64,000 nucleotides of DNA from assembly GCF_900103285.1 (NCBI RefSeq), contig NZ_FNGS01000006.1:1-64000 (forward strand), read 5' to 3'. The notes beneath the pieces are model-generated. The model saw only the letters and a list, made by a program, of their open reading frames with translations, did not search any database and was not told where the DNA came from. Each line of letters begins with the position of its first letter. The first letter of the stretch is position 1. Made by a program: the position numbers and the translations under genes. The DNA is from Siphonobacter aquaeclarae (GTDB lineage Bacteria > Bacteroidota > Bacteroidia > Cytophagales > Spirosomataceae). Below are positions 42,210 through 51,319 of this stretch, in pieces.

Positions 42210-45200
42210 CTACTCGGCGCCTGAGCCATCGTCGAGGCGGTTGCCCAGACGTTGGTAGTGCTTGTTGAAGATCGCTTCGTATTTCGAGGCTTCCGCGGTG
42301 AGCTTGGCGTCCTGCAGCTGCTGAACAACGAGGTTCATTTCATACAGGTTCACGCGGATATCCTGGCTGTCGCCATTGGTTTCGATGTAGTAGTTCAGGT
42401 TTTCGTCGCACCGGTTCATGATGGTTTGGGCCATCTGGAGCGCGCGGGCTTTTTCGCCGACTGAAATCAGGGGGCCGATGAAGCTCACTGAAATCTGATC
42501 GTAGGGAATCGCCTTATCCGGAATGACGTCGAGGCAGCGGTTGAGAACAGCCTTCGCCTTGTCCAGCTTGCCTTCCTGAATGAGTTGCGTAGCGAGACGG
42601 TAGAACGCGATCCGCGCGGATACCACGGGAGCGCCGCGGTAGGTTTCGTCGTAATACACCTTCGGGTTGTTCATTTCGCGCCAGGCCATTTTGTTCATCA
42701 TCTTGTCGAACATGACATCGGAATTCACGAAGCCGTCACGGGCGCCGGAAATCTTGAACGGCATGAGGCGATAGGCATATCCTTCCAGCTGGAGGAACTC
42801 TTTCAGGCCCAGGTAGCTCTGGGAGCCGAGGGTCGAAGCGAAGTAAATCGGCCGCTCGAAGTTGCTGTGCGCGATGATATCCAACTGGATCAATTCCGGC
42901 TTGGTGATGTCGTTCTGGCCAAACGTCCAGGTCAGGCGATCCGTCAGCAGGGGTTCAAACTGGTTCGATACAAAGCCACCCTTCTTAATCCGCTCGGGGT
43001 CAAGCTTGAGGGAAAAGACCGAAGACGGCAGCACGTTGAGTTGCCCCATCGTCGTCTGTACCTGAATAGCCGGGTTGTTTTGCTTGACGAGCTGGATATA
43101 ATCCTGAAGATCAATGCCTTCCTTTACATTCGGGTTTTCGGAGAAGGGAATCTGGTCGTTGATGCCGGTCCGGAAGTTGTCCATTTCGAGGGAAATAGGC
43201 AGCGGCGCTGATTCATAAGTCTTCCGCTTCATTTGCTCAATGTACCAGTCGGTTCCGAGGAGCGAGAGGTTACAGACGCGTACGTCGGTCCGGAAGCCTT
43301 CCACTTCCTGCACATACCAGAGGGGGAAGGTATCGTTGTCCCCGCCGGTAAACAGAATGGCGTTCGGCGCGCAGGAGCTCAGCATATTCTTCGCGAAATC
43401 GACAGAATGCCAGCGGTTGGAGCGGTCGTGGTTGTCCCAGCTCTTGGCGCCCATCATCACCGGAATACCGATGGACAGAAGCGTTGCAAGGGAACCGGTA
43501 GCCACGGCCTTGTTTTTCAATACGCGACCCAGCAATTCCTGTAGTCCAAGCACGCCCAGACCGCACCAGAGGGCGAAGAAATAGAAGGAACCTACGTAGA
43601 TATAATCCCGTTCGCGGGGCTCTGTCGGCGGTGAGTTGAGGAATACCACCAGCGCGAGGCCCGTCATAATGAAGCTGATAGCCACCACCAGCCAGTCTTT
43701 TTCCCGACGGAAAAACTGAAGCATGAAGCCGATCAGACCGAGAATGAGCGGCAGGAAATAGAAGTTATCATGCGCCTTGTTATTCTTGATGCTCTCCGGC
43801 AGGGGAGCCGATTTGCCGGGGCGTGGCGCCCAATCGGCCCATTCGTAGTCACTCTCCCGTCCTGCAAAGTTCCACATGAAGTACCGGGCATACATAAAGC
43901 CCATTTGGTACGAGAACATGAAACTCATGTTCTGGCCGAATGTGGGCTTGAGGTAACGGGACTGATCCGACGGATCACGCGCCAGACCTACCAGCGACGC
44001 ATAGCGATCGGGGTGGCCGGGCTGTTGCGAGTACATACGCGGCAGGAAGCTTTGCTGGTCTTTTTCGAAGACATAGTCCGGCTTGTAATCGTAGATTTTG
44101 TACTTGCCGCCGTCGATTTTGTACATCGGATCACCTTTTTTGACGTCGACCACGCGTGATGTAAACAGCGGTCCGTACGTCAGCGAACGGCTTCCGTATT
44201 GCTCCCGCTTCAGGTAGCTGAGGTAGTTGATCGCGTCAGACGGGTTGTTTTCGTTGATCGGCGGGTTGAAGTTCGACCGTACCAGCGCCTGCGTATAGGA
44301 AATGTATCCGATCAGCACGAAGGTCAGCGAAAGCAGCGCAGTGCTCAGAATGACCTTCTGCTTTTTCTGCGCGTACCAGACGCCGTAGCTTACCACCGCG
44401 AAGAAGACAATCACAAAGAAAAGAACGCCGGAATTCAGCGGCAGGCCGAAGCTGTTTACAAACAGTTTCTCGAAGAAGAACGCCATACTGGGCAGCCCCG
44501 GAATAATACCGGAATTGATGATCACGAGAATCACCAGGCCGATAAAAAGGGCTACGCCGCCACCGATGAGGGACGGCTTTTCACTTTTCTTGAAGTAGTA
44601 GATAAGGGCCAGCGCAGGCAGCGTTACCAGGTTCAGCAAGTGAATACCAATGGAAAGCCCCGTCAGGTAGGCGATGAAAATGATCCAGCGGTTGGCCGCA
44701 GCTTCGTCTTCGATCAGTTCCCAGCGGAACGCCGCCCAGAAAACCAGCGCCGTGAAGAAGGAAGACATGGCGTATACCTCGGCTTCCACCGCCGAAAACC
44801 AGAAGGTGTCGCTGAAGGTGTAGATCAGGGAACCGACGATCCCGGATCCGAAAATACCGATGAGTTCTCCGGTAGAAAGCTCTGAAACCGCTTTGTTAAC
44901 GATTTTCCGTCCCAGCATGGTCAGCGTCCAGAACATGAAGAGGATCGTCATACCGCTGGCCAGTACCGACATCATGTTGACCCAGAAAGCGACCCGGGTG
45001 ACGTCGCTGCCGGCCAGCAGCGAAAACATACGGCCGAGGAGGAGGAAGATGGGCGCCCCGGGGGGGTGGGGGACCTGAAGTTTAAATGAACAGGCGATGA
45101 ACTCGCCGCAATCCCAGAAACTGGCGGTTTGTTCGACTGTCGAGGCGTAGGTAAAAAAAGCAATCGCAAAGACACTCCAACCCAGTAGGTTATTGATCCG

Positions 45201-45215
45201 CTGGTAATTTTTCAT
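42210..45215 (-). CDS. DUF2723 membrane glycosyltransferase (GT117-like)
   Basis: A 1001-residue protein. The DUF2723 domain forms the N-terminal half: WSVFAIAFFTYASTVEQTASFWDCGEFIACSFKLQVPHPPGAP (about 14-57) has the conserved aspartate-cysteine-glycine-glutamate motif, followed by about 10-12 helices. The C-terminal third (from about 650) is soluble, with TPR-like helices near 880-990. DUF2723 proteins have a GT-C fold like protein O-mannosyltransferases and act in Bacteroidota protein O-glycosylation. It is a single-gene unit, with terminators on both sides. Confidence 0.92.
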   Translation of the reverse strand: MKNYQRINNLLGWSVFAIAFFTYASTVEQTASFWDCGEFIACSFKLQVPHPPGAPIFLLLGRMFSLLAGSDVTRVAFWVNMMSVLASGMTILFMFWTLTMLGRKIVNKAVSELSTGELIGIFGSGIVGSLIYTFSDTFWFSAVEAEVYAMSSFFTALVFWAAFRWELIEDEAAANRWIIFIAYLTGLSIGIHLLNLVTLPALALIYYFKKSEKPSLIGGGVALFIGLVILVIINSGIIPGLPSMAFFFEKLFVNSFGLPLNSGVLFFVIVFFAVVSYGVWYAQKKQKVILSTALLSLTFVLIGYISYTQALVRSNFNPPINENNPSDAINYLSYLKREQYGSRSLTYGPLFTSRVVDVKKGDPMYKIDGGKYKIYDYKPDYVFEKDQQSFLPRMYSQQPGHPDRYASLVGLARDPSDQSRYLKPTFGQNMSFMFSYQMGFMYARYFMWNFAGRESDYEWADWAPRPGKSAPLPESIKNNKAHDNFYFLPLILGLIGFMLQFFRREKDWLVVAISFIMTGLALVVFLNSPPTEPRERDYIYVGSFYFFALWCGLGVLGLQELLGRVLKNKAVATGSLATLLSIGIPVMMGAKSWDNHDRSNRWHSVDFAKNMLSSCAPNAILFTGGDNDTFPLWYVQEVEGFRTDVRVCNLSLLGTDWYIEQMKRKTYESAPLPISLEMDNFRTGINDQIPFSENPNVKEGIDLQDYIQLVKQNNPAIQVQTTMGQLNVLPSSVFSLKLDPERIKKGGFVSNQFEPLLTDRLTWTFGQNDITKPELIQLDIIAHSNFERPIYFASTLGSQSYLGLKEFLQLEGYAYRLMPFKISGARDGFVNSDVMFDKMMNKMAWREMNNPKVYYDETYRGAPVVSARIAFYRLATQLIQEGKLDKAKAVLNRCLDVIPDKAIPYDQISVSFIGPLISVGEKARALQMAQTIMNRCDENLNYYIETNGDSQDIRVNLYEMNLVVQQLQDAKLTAEASKYEAIFNKHYQRLGNRLDDGSGAE

Positions 45216-45282
45216 GTAGTCGGTTTATGCTGATAAAATTCTTGGGTTCCGGATACAGTCGTAAGAATCGGCCAAAAATAGC

Positions 45283-45312
45283 AAAAAGCCTCCGACCCAT
45301 CGGACCGGAGGC
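45283..45312 (-). terminator. Intrinsic terminator after the ABC permease gene
   Basis: On the minus strand GCCTCCG (from 45312) pairs with CGGAGGC (to 45288) and is followed by TTTTT. It is 71 bases past the permease stop at 45383 and separates the ABC operon from the DUF2723 gene. Confidence 0.8.
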
Positions 45313-45382
45313 GTTAAAACTTGTTAACCCTATTCGGATATTCCCGGTTTTTATGTAAACAATCCGGGTACCTTCCCGCTCG

Positions 45383-46714
45383 TCAGGGCTTGTAGAAAAC
45401 CCACTTGGAGAGTTCTTTGAGCGTAACCTTCTTGCCGTACATCAGAATACCTACCCGGTAAATACGTGCGGCCAGCCAGGTCGTAAACAGGAAGCCGAGG
45501 ACGAGTACGGCCATCGACAGCAGGATTTCCCACCAGGGTACGCCGAACGGAAGGCGGGCCATCATGTTGACCGGAGAGGTAAACGGAATGACGGACGCCC
45601 AGAATGCCACTTTGCTATCGGGTTCACTGATCACAAAAGACATCATCATGATGCTCAGAATCAGCGGAATGGTAATGGGAAACATCAGCTGCTGCGCCTC
45701 CTGCGGACTTTCCACCGCCGAACCTACCGCCGCAAACAGCGAGCTGTAGAAGAGGTATCCGCCGAGGTAATAAAACAGAAAAAGCGTCAGCAGCTTTACC
45801 CAGGGAAGGCTCTGAACGGAGTCCATGATACCCATGACCTTCGCGCCGGGGCCGGATTCGCTCATTTGCTTGACGGCGGCGTCTACCTGCTGCCGGCTCG
45901 CCTTGCTCGACAGCTCGGTGCGGGCTTTGGCTTCGAGTTTTGCTTTGAACACAGACGAGGTAACTGTGGAGATCGATACGGTCAGGACTATCCAGAGCAC
46001 AAACTGAGTCAGTCCGACCAATCCGACGCCGATGATTTTACCCAGCATCAGCTCAATCGGGCGAACCGACGAAACAATTACCTCGATGATGCGGTTGGTT
46101 TTTTCCTCGATTACGCCGTTCATGACCTGGGAACCGGAAATGAAGACGATCATGTACAGCAACAGCGCTACAGCATACCCGATGCCCATCGCGACGCCGG
46201 AGTTACTGGATTTCTCGGCGCCGTCGCCCAGGCTGAACGTCTCCGCGTTAACGTTGACGCGGTTGTCTTCGATGATCTGCACGTCAATCCCGGCCCGTTT
46301 CAGCCGCTGATTCCGTACCTCGGCCTGCACGATTTCCTCAATGTCTCCCTGCAAACCCAGGCTGACGGATTTTTCGGAGAAGATTTCGAGCCCGTTCGGC
46401 CGGTCTACGATGGTTGACGGAATATGCACCAACGCCGATACCCCATTGGTTTTCAGGTCGGTTTTGGCTTTGGCAAGGGGATCCTTGATGAAACGGAACT
46501 GGTAGTCTTTTCCGCTTTTGAATTTGCTGGAGAAGAGGCCGGTTTCGTCAATGATTTCGACTGTCTTGGTATCGCTGCCGGCGAAATACAGCAGTGCCGG
46601 AACGGCGTAGATCGCCGTGATCAGCAGGGGGGTAATGATCGTCGTGATCCAGAACGACCGCTTCCTGACGCGGGTCATGTATTCCCGCTGGATGATGAGG
46701 AAAATTTTATTCAT
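45383..46714 (-). CDS. ABC-2 family transporter permease (NatB-like)
   Basis: A 443-residue permease of the ABC-2 type. One N-terminal helix (about 20-42) is followed by a periplasmic domain to about residue 175 and then five or six C-terminal helices. The order, with VMNGVIEEKTNRIIEVIVSSVRPIELMLGKIIGVGLVGL at about 205-245, matches NatB/YhaP sodium-export permeases. The ATPase gene lies 15 bases upstream. Substrate is unknown; sodium or small molecules are possible. Confidence 0.9.
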   Translation of the reverse strand: MNKIFLIIQREYMTRVRKRSFWITTIITPLLITAIYAVPALLYFAGSDTKTVEIIDETGLFSSKFKSGKDYQFRFIKDPLAKAKTDLKTNGVSALVHIPSTIVDRPNGLEIFSEKSVSLGLQGDIEEIVQAEVRNQRLKRAGIDVQIIEDNRVNVNAETFSLGDGAEKSSNSGVAMGIGYAVALLLYMIVFISGSQVMNGVIEEKTNRIIEVIVSSVRPIELMLGKIIGVGLVGLTQFVLWIVLTVSISTVTSSVFKAKLEAKARTELSSKASRQQVDAAVKQMSESGPGAKVMGIMDSVQSLPWVKLLTLFLFYYLGGYLFYSSLFAAVGSAVESPQEAQQLMFPITIPLILSIMMMSFVISEPDSKVAFWASVIPFTSPVNMMARLPFGVPWWEILLSMAVLVLGFLFTTWLAARIYRVGILMYGKKVTLKELSKWVFYKP

Positions 46715-46729
46715 ACGTCTGAAAAGCGG

Positions 46730-47659
46730 TTAAGGAAGCAGGGCTTCGGTGGCAGATTCTCCGACGACGCGGATAAAGATATCGTTGAACGAAGGCACAT
46801 TTTCCGAGAAATACCGGATTTCGGCCTGGCTGTTGAGCAGGTTGATCAGCTCGGGCAGCGACCCGCCTTCCCCGATCCGGATCCGGACGCGGGATACGCC
46901 GGGTTCGGGGCGGTCGACCGGAATCTCTTCATACACAGCTGGTAACGAGACTTCGCCCCGGTACATGACTGTGTACGTATTGTCCATGAATTGCCGCTTG
47001 ATGGCGCGTTTTTCACCCCGGAGGACAACCTTCGAACGGTTGATGAGCGCGATTTCGTCACAGAGCTCTTCGACCGACTCCATGCGGTGGGTCGAAAAAA
47101 TGATCGTTGCGCCTTTTTGCTTGAGCTCAAGGATTTCGTCCTTCAGCAGATTGGCGTTGATCGGGTCGAAGCCGGAAAAAGGCTCGTCAAGAATAATCAG
47201 ACTGGGTTCGTGGACGATCGTCGCGATAAACTGACACTTCTGCGCCATACCTTTCGACAGGTCTTCCACTTTTTTATCCCACCAATCGCGGATATCCAGT
47301 TTGATGAACCATTGTTTCAGTCGCTCGGTGGCATCCCGCTGCGACAGGCCCTTGAGCCGGGCGAGGTAAATGAGCTGATCGCCCACTTTCATCTTTTTGT
47401 AGAGGCCGCGCTCTTCCGGCAGGTACCCGATATGGGCAATGTGCCGGGGCTGGAGTGGCTCGCCATTGAGGAGTACTTCGCCTTCATCCGGAGCTGTAAT
47501 CTGATTGATGATCCGGATAAGCGAGGTTTTACCGGCGCCATTCGGTCCCAGCAATCCAAAAATACTGCCGTGCGGAATGGTCAGGGAAACGCGGTCGAGA
47601 GCGGTGTGGGTAGCGTACCGTTTGACCACATCACGGGCTTCAAGCAGGAAATCGGCCAA
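46730..47659 (-). CDS. ABC transporter ATP-binding protein
   Basis: A cytosolic ATPase driving the NatB-like permease. Motifs are Walker A GLLGPNGAGKTS, the signature in the form LSKGMAQK, Walker B LIILDEPFSGFDP and the H-loop FSTHRM. The tail (about 215-309) is a NatA-type C-terminal extension. The frame begins with GTG at 47725, but homology starts at ADFLLEARDVVKRY and a TAGTTTTG promoter box lies at 47684-47691 inside the longer reading. I therefore place the start at the TTG at 47659. That choice is inference; the longer form remains possible. Confidence 0.9.
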   Translation of the reverse strand: MADFLLEARDVVKRYATHTALDRVSLTIPHGSIFGLLGPNGAGKTSLIRIINQITAPDEGEVLLNGEPLQPRHIAHIGYLPEERGLYKKMKVGDQLIYLARLKGLSQRDATERLKQWFIKLDIRDWWDKKVEDLSKGMAQKCQFIATIVHEPSLIILDEPFSGFDPINANLLKDEILELKQKGATIIFSTHRMESVEELCDEIALINRSKVVLRGEKRAIKRQFMDNTYTVMYRGEVSLPAVYEEIPVDRPEPGVSRVRIRIGEGGSLPELINLLNSQAEIRYFSENVPSFNDIFIRVVGESATEALLP

Positions 47660-47683
47660 TGCTGTGCGAGGTTGATGAATGTT

Positions 47684-47691
47684 CAAAACTA
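47684..47691 (-). promoter_or_regulatory. Bacteroidota -7 box (TAGTTTTG) of the ABC transporter operon
   Basis: The minus strand reads TAGTTTTG, matching TAnnTTTG, about 24 bases upstream of the TTG start at 47659. No TTTG at -33 is seen. Confidence 0.5.
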
Positions 47692-47760
47692 ATCGGAAAC
47701 CGGGAATGCCGGCTATTTTCTGCACCAGCGATAGAAATTCCGGATAAATGGCCCGAAATA

Positions 47761-47794
47761 ACTACGCCCGACGGCACATACCATCGGGCGTAGT
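47761..47794 (-). terminator. Hairpin after the membrane gene at 47810
   Basis: ACTACGCCCG (47761-47770) and CGGGCGTAGT (47785-47794) form a perfect 10-bp stem. It lies 15 bases past the stop of the 47810-48313 gene and upstream of the ABC operon. The following T-rich stretch is short, so termination strength is uncertain. Confidence 0.6.
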
Positions 47795-47809
47795 CGAATA
47801 AAGAAGTAC

Positions 47810-48313
47810 TCAATTGTAGCGTTCCCGTACCTGAAAGAGAATCCAGAATTCTACACCGGCTACGATGATGGCGAAAAAGATACCTACAATCGAATATGGA
47901 AGGGAAAACAAGCCGGATACGACAGCGAAAGCGATGTTGATCAGTACCGCGTAATAGAGGAGGTTCCAACCCCTGCGCTGATTGGCACGCAGTGGCGAAA
48001 ACGCCATCAGGTTCAGAATCGTCGTGACTGCACTGGCAAAAAGGGAAAGCACGCCGGATACAAGCCCGATACCAGAAGCGACAAAGATGCTCGCGGTAGC
48101 CGTCAGGCCGAGCGCAACGAGGATGGCCCATAGTCCGATCACTCCGCCGATCAGGGCGAGCCAGGGCAGGATCTGGACGATCAGGTCTTTCGCATTCGGG
48201 GGAAAGGCCGGAAGTGATTTCAGGAAAAAGCCTTCCATGGCCTCTTCGAGAGGGAGTTTTGGCTCCATAAACAGAATAGATTTTAGTGGTTGAAACAGGT
48301 TTTTGTCAGACAT
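47810..48313 (-). CDS. Small membrane protein of unknown function
   Basis: A 167-residue protein with four or five hydrophobic helices (about 47-70, 74-88, 90-104, 119-140, 142-160) and a soluble N-terminus. An in-frame ATG at 48268 would remove 15 residues. The family is not recognised, though the amphipathic N-terminus followed by a membrane bundle (AFSPLRANQRRGWNLLYYAVLIN) is typical of Bacteroidota membrane proteins. It lies between the ABC operon and the symporter. The 170 bases upstream hold no gene. Confidence 0.65.
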   Translation of the reverse strand: MSDKNLFQPLKSILFMEPKLPLEEAMEGFFLKSLPAFPPNAKDLIVQILPWLALIGGVIGLWAILVALGLTATASIFVASGIGLVSGVLSLFASAVTTILNLMAFSPLRANQRRGWNLLYYAVLINIAFAVVSGLFSLPYSIVGIFFAIIVAGVEFWILFQVRERYN

Positions 48314-48483
48314 ATCAATTCTACGGGAAAGCCGCCTACTTTCAAAGAAGAAGATGAAAATACTCCCTGATCACAGCCTTCTGGTCGAAAGATACCTGAC
48401 TCCTGATTCTGGTACTGCCGATTCTCCGACGTATCTTTAACCCCCGACGGCCGTAACTACTTCATCGTTACTATCCCTTTTCT

Positions 48484-49752
48484 ATGAAACTTACCATTAC
48501 CTGGCGAATCTTTATCGGCCTGATTCTCGGCGTTATTGTCGGCTACGTTGTCCACACCGCCTATGACAGCCCGGCCGATCAGGAAACGCTCAACACGTGG
48601 AGCAAGAACCTTCAGCTGCTCAGCAAGGTCTTTCTCCGCATGATTAAAATGATCATCGGCCCGCTGGTATTTTCCATGCTGGTGGTCGGGATTGCCAAGC
48701 TGGGAGATTTCAAGCTTGTTGGCCGTATCGGCGGAAAAACCCTCGGTTACTTTCTTTTTGCGACGATTCTCTCTCTTTTGACGGGACTGGCCGCCGTCAA
48801 TATCCTCAAGCCGGGCAAAGTCATGCAGTTACCGCTGCCTGCCAACGGTACCGACACGGGCATTGAGGCCAAGAAATTTTCCCTCGAATCCTTCCTTTAC
48901 CATATTTTCCCGCAGAGTATCATCGAGTCGATGGCGGCCAACGAAATCCTGCAGATTGTCGTGTTTGCCATTTTCTTCGGAATTGCCACCGCCGCGATCG
49001 GCGATACCGGAAAAGTCGTGGTGAAAGCCCTGGACGCCGTATCGCACGTGATGTTCAAGATCGTTTCGTATGTGATGGGCTTTGCGCCGTACGGGGTTTT
49101 CGGGGCGATTGCCGCGGTGGTAGCGACGCAGGGACTCGGTATTTTTGTGGGGTATGCGTACCTGATTTTCAGTTTCTTTTTGGGACTGGCGTTCTTTGTT
49201 TTCGTCGTCCTTTGGGTGATCTGCCTCGTCAATAAGATTCCGTACTTCAAACTGCTGTCACTCATCAAGGACCCTACGCTGCTGACTTTCAGTACGGCCA
49301 GCTCCGAAGCGTCCATGCCGCAGACCATTGAAGCGCTGAAGAAATTCGGTTGCTCGGAGAAGATCATCAGCTTCGTACTCCCGCTGGGGTATTCCTTCAA
49401 CCTCGACGGCTCGATGATGTACATGACCTTTGCCACAGCATTTATCGCCCAGGCCTACGGAAAGGATCTTTCTGCCGTGCAGCAAATCACGATGCTGGCG
49501 ACGCTGATGCTGTCGAGCAAAGGCATTGCGGGCGTGCCGCGCGCGTCGCTCGTTATCATCGCCGGTACCATGACCATGTTTGACCTGCCGATCGAAGGTC
49601 TGGCGCTGCTGCTCGGCATCGACCAGATACTGGACATGGGCCGCTCCGCTACCTCTGTAGTGGGTAACGCCGTCGCCACCGCCGTCATCTCGAAATGGGA
49701 GGGCGAGCTTGACCTGAATAAGGTTCATTCGGATGAAGAGATAGCGGCGTGA
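48484..49752 (+). CDS. Dicarboxylate/amino acid:cation symporter (DAACS family)
   Basis: A 422-residue GltP/DctA-type inner-membrane symporter that takes up dicarboxylates or acidic amino acids with H+ or Na+. The signature parts are present: HP1 with STASSEASMPQT (about 268-279), TM7 with YSFNLDGSMMYM, and TM8 with DMGRSATSVVGNAVATAVISKWEGEL. The normal SSxxTLP motif reads SSEASMP. A TATCTTTA box lies about 45 bases upstream, one mismatch from consensus. It is a single-gene unit converging with the gene at 49916 over element B4. Confidence 0.94.
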   Translation: MKLTITWRIFIGLILGVIVGYVVHTAYDSPADQETLNTWSKNLQLLSKVFLRMIKMIIGPLVFSMLVVGIAKLGDFKLVGRIGGKTLGYFLFATILSLLTGLAAVNILKPGKVMQLPLPANGTDTGIEAKKFSLESFLYHIFPQSIIESMAANEILQIVVFAIFFGIATAAIGDTGKVVVKALDAVSHVMFKIVSYVMGFAPYGVFGAIAAVVATQGLGIFVGYAYLIFSFFLGLAFFVFVVLWVICLVNKIPYFKLLSLIKDPTLLTFSTASSEASMPQTIEALKKFGCSEKIISFVLPLGYSFNLDGSMMYMTFATAFIAQAYGKDLSAVQQITMLATLMLSSKGIAGVPRASLVIIAGTMTMFDLPIEGLALLLGIDQILDMGRSATSVVGNAVATAVISKWEGELDLNKVHSDEEIAA

Positions 49753-49757
49753 CGAGG

Positions 49758-49913
49758 GAGGTTGGCAATAGGCTTTAAGCTATAGGCAGTAAGCCATAGC
49801 GCGGACCCAGGCATGTATAAAAGCAGAAGGCGATAGGTGGAACGCGAGCGTTTCGTATCTATCGCCTTCTGCTTATTGCTTAAAGCCTATAGCTTAAAGC
49901 CTATTGCTAACCT
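49758..49913. repeat. Palindromic element B4 (TAAGCTATAGGC family) between convergent genes
   Basis: The outer arms (49758-49800 and 49873-49913) carry GGCAATAGGCTTTAAGC and its inverse. An inner pair, AGCAGAAGGCGATAG (49822-49836) and CTATCGCCTTCTGCT, flanks a short unique core. The element spans the whole gap between two stop codons (49752 and 49916). Confidence 0.88.
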
Positions 49914-49915
49914 CG

Positions 49916-50233
49916 CTACTGCGCCGCCGCCCCCTTCCGCATATCCAGTTTCTGAATCAGGTCGGCCGAGAGGGCTTCGGAGTAGGTTCCGTAGGCCATC
50001 ATCAGGACGCCCTTGTGCCCGCCTTTGGACTCGATGGCATATACCACCGACATATCGGACGGGTTGGATTCCCCTTCAAACCGGTAGGCTTCTACTACTT
50101 CAAAGTCTTCCGGATGGAGGATAAGGCCAAGCGTAGCCAGGCTGAGCGCGCCGTTCTCGACGCTGAAGTTTTCGTTGTATCCCCGGGCGGCCAGATCGGC
50201 GAGTGCCTCGGTTTCCGTCATGTATTCGTCCAT
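49916..50233 (-). CDS. Small phosphoribosylpyrophosphate-synthetase-like protein
   Basis: A 105-residue protein of a small Bacteroidota family annotated in databases as phosphoribosylpyrophosphate synthetase-like, from memory. It has none of the catalytic motifs of a full PRPP synthetase (about 310 residues), so that name is not informative. The N-terminal part ALADLAARGYNENFS is followed by a compact alpha/beta fold to MMAYGTYSEALSADLIQKLD. The ATG at 50233 (MDEYMTETEAL) is preferred because the frame's upstream 116 codons look non-coding. Function unknown. Confidence 0.75.
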   Translation of the reverse strand: MDEYMTETEALADLAARGYNENFSVENGALSLATLGLILHPEDFEVVEAYRFEGESNPSDMSVVYAIESKGGHKGVLMMAYGTYSEALSADLIQKLDMRKGAAAQ

Positions 50234-50366
50234 GGCTGTCGGTTTTTTAAGTGATCGGATGTGAAGAGAAAGGGCTCTTTCCGAAAGTGATGGGTAAAAA
50301 ATCAGGCCACCTCCTTTCCATTGGGAGCCGGACCGAGTAAGTTTGCTTCTGTAAAACAGCACGACC

Positions 50367-50597
50367 ATGTGGGAAGAAAAAGACAATAAACTGGTGCGGG
50401 AGTTCCAATTCCGGGACTTTTCAGAAGCTTTTGCCTTCATGACACGGGTAGCGCTCCTGGCCGAAAAAGCAGACCACCATCCGGAATGGTCCAATGTCTG
50501 GAACAAGGTCCGGATCGCCCTGTCGACCCACGACGCCGGCAACATCGTGACACACAAAGACCGTCGCCTTGCCGCCGCCATCGATAAGCTGCTCTGA
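50367..50597 (+). CDS. Pterin-4a-carbinolamine dehydratase
   Basis: A 76-residue enzyme that dehydrates 4a-hydroxytetrahydrobiopterin, regenerating pterin cofactor for aromatic amino acid hydroxylases. It matches the family length, with the motif EKADHHPEW (about 33-41), [21 protein letters not shown] and DKLL at the end. The two histidines in DHHPEW are the catalytic site. No phenylalanine hydroxylase is in the window. The gene is followed after 13 bases by rsmI, so the two are probably cotranscribed. Confidence 0.93.
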   Translation: MWEEKDNKLVREFQFRDFSEAFAFMTRVALLAEKADHHPEWSNVWNKVRIALSTHDAGNIVTHKDRRLAAAIDKLL

Positions 50598-50610
50598 AAC
50601 GCCTGAATGC

Positions 50611-51285
50611 ATGAAATTATACCTTGTACCTACGCCCATCGGTAACCTGGACGACATAACCCTGCGTGCCGTCAAAGTACTGCAATCGGTCGACGCCATC
50701 CTGGCCGAAGACACCCGTACCTCCGGCAATCTCCTCAAACACCTGGGTATTCAGAAACCGCTGATGGCGCATCACGCGCACAATGAGCACGCTTCTGTAG
50801 CCGGGGTAGTGAAAATGCTGCAATCCGGGAAAACACTGGCTTTGGTGTCGGATGCCGGTACCCCTGGTATCTCCGATCCGGGTTTTCTGCTGGTGCGGGA
50901 ATGCCTCAAAAACGGACTGGAAGTGGAATGCCTGCCGGGGGCGACGGCCTTTGTCCCGGCGCTGGTTAATTCCGGGCTGCCGACCGACCGTTTTACCTTC
51001 GAAGGGTTTCTTCCCCAGAAAAAAGGCCGGCAAACCCGCCTCAAAGCATTGGCAGGAGAGGAGCGTACCATGATTTTCTATGAATCGCCCCACCGCGTAG
51101 TCAAGATGCTGGAGCAGCTTATCGAGGTACTCGGTCCGGACCGGCAGGTATCGGTCTCCCGCGAGCTGACCAAGCTGTTTGAAGAAACCCTACGCGGCAC
51201 GCTTCAGGAAGTGGTTACCCATATGATAGCCCATGCAGATAAAGTCAAGGGAGAATTTGTCGTGATCGTGGCCGGTTCGGAATAG
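50611..51285 (+). CDS. rsmI: 16S rRNA (cytidine-1402-2'-O)-methyltransferase
   Basis: Methylates the 2'-O of C1402 in the 16S rRNA decoding centre using SAM. A 224-residue SPOUT-unrelated tetrapyrrole-methylase-fold protein with LYLVPTPIGNLDDITLRAV at the start, VDAILAEDTRTSG, SDAGTPGISDPGF (SAM loop) and FYESPHRVVKML. The C-terminus ends with VKGEFVVIVAGSE, close to the norm. The ATG at 50611 is used; the frame opens at 50569 inside the dehydratase gene. Next gene is 34 bases on. Confidence 0.96.
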   Translation: MKLYLVPTPIGNLDDITLRAVKVLQSVDAILAEDTRTSGNLLKHLGIQKPLMAHHAHNEHASVAGVVKMLQSGKTLALVSDAGTPGISDPGFLLVRECLKNGLEVECLPGATAFVPALVNSGLPTDRFTFEGFLPQKKGRQTRLKALAGEERTMIFYESPHRVVKMLEQLIEVLGPDRQVSVSRELTKLFEETLRGTLQEVVTHMIAHADKVKGEFVVIVAGSE

Positions 51286-51294
51286 GGAAACTTC

Positions 51295-51302
51295 TACCTT
51301 TG
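51295..51302 (+). promoter_or_regulatory. Bacteroidota -7 box (TACCTTTG) of the DUF4105 gene
   Basis: TACCTTTG lies 17 bases before the ATG of the DUF4105 gene and 9 bases after the rsmI stop. A -33 at the proper distance is not clear, but the box is an exact consensus match, so a separate promoter inside the operon is likely. Confidence 0.5.
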
Positions 51303-51319
51303 ACGTCAAACATTGATTT

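Noticed and set aside
42013-42258. Short plus-strand ORFs with SHRKHRTHR- or LTESTEYTE-like peptides
   Set aside because: They are translations of the TCTGTG repeat family and recur at each A element; no start or conservation supports coding.
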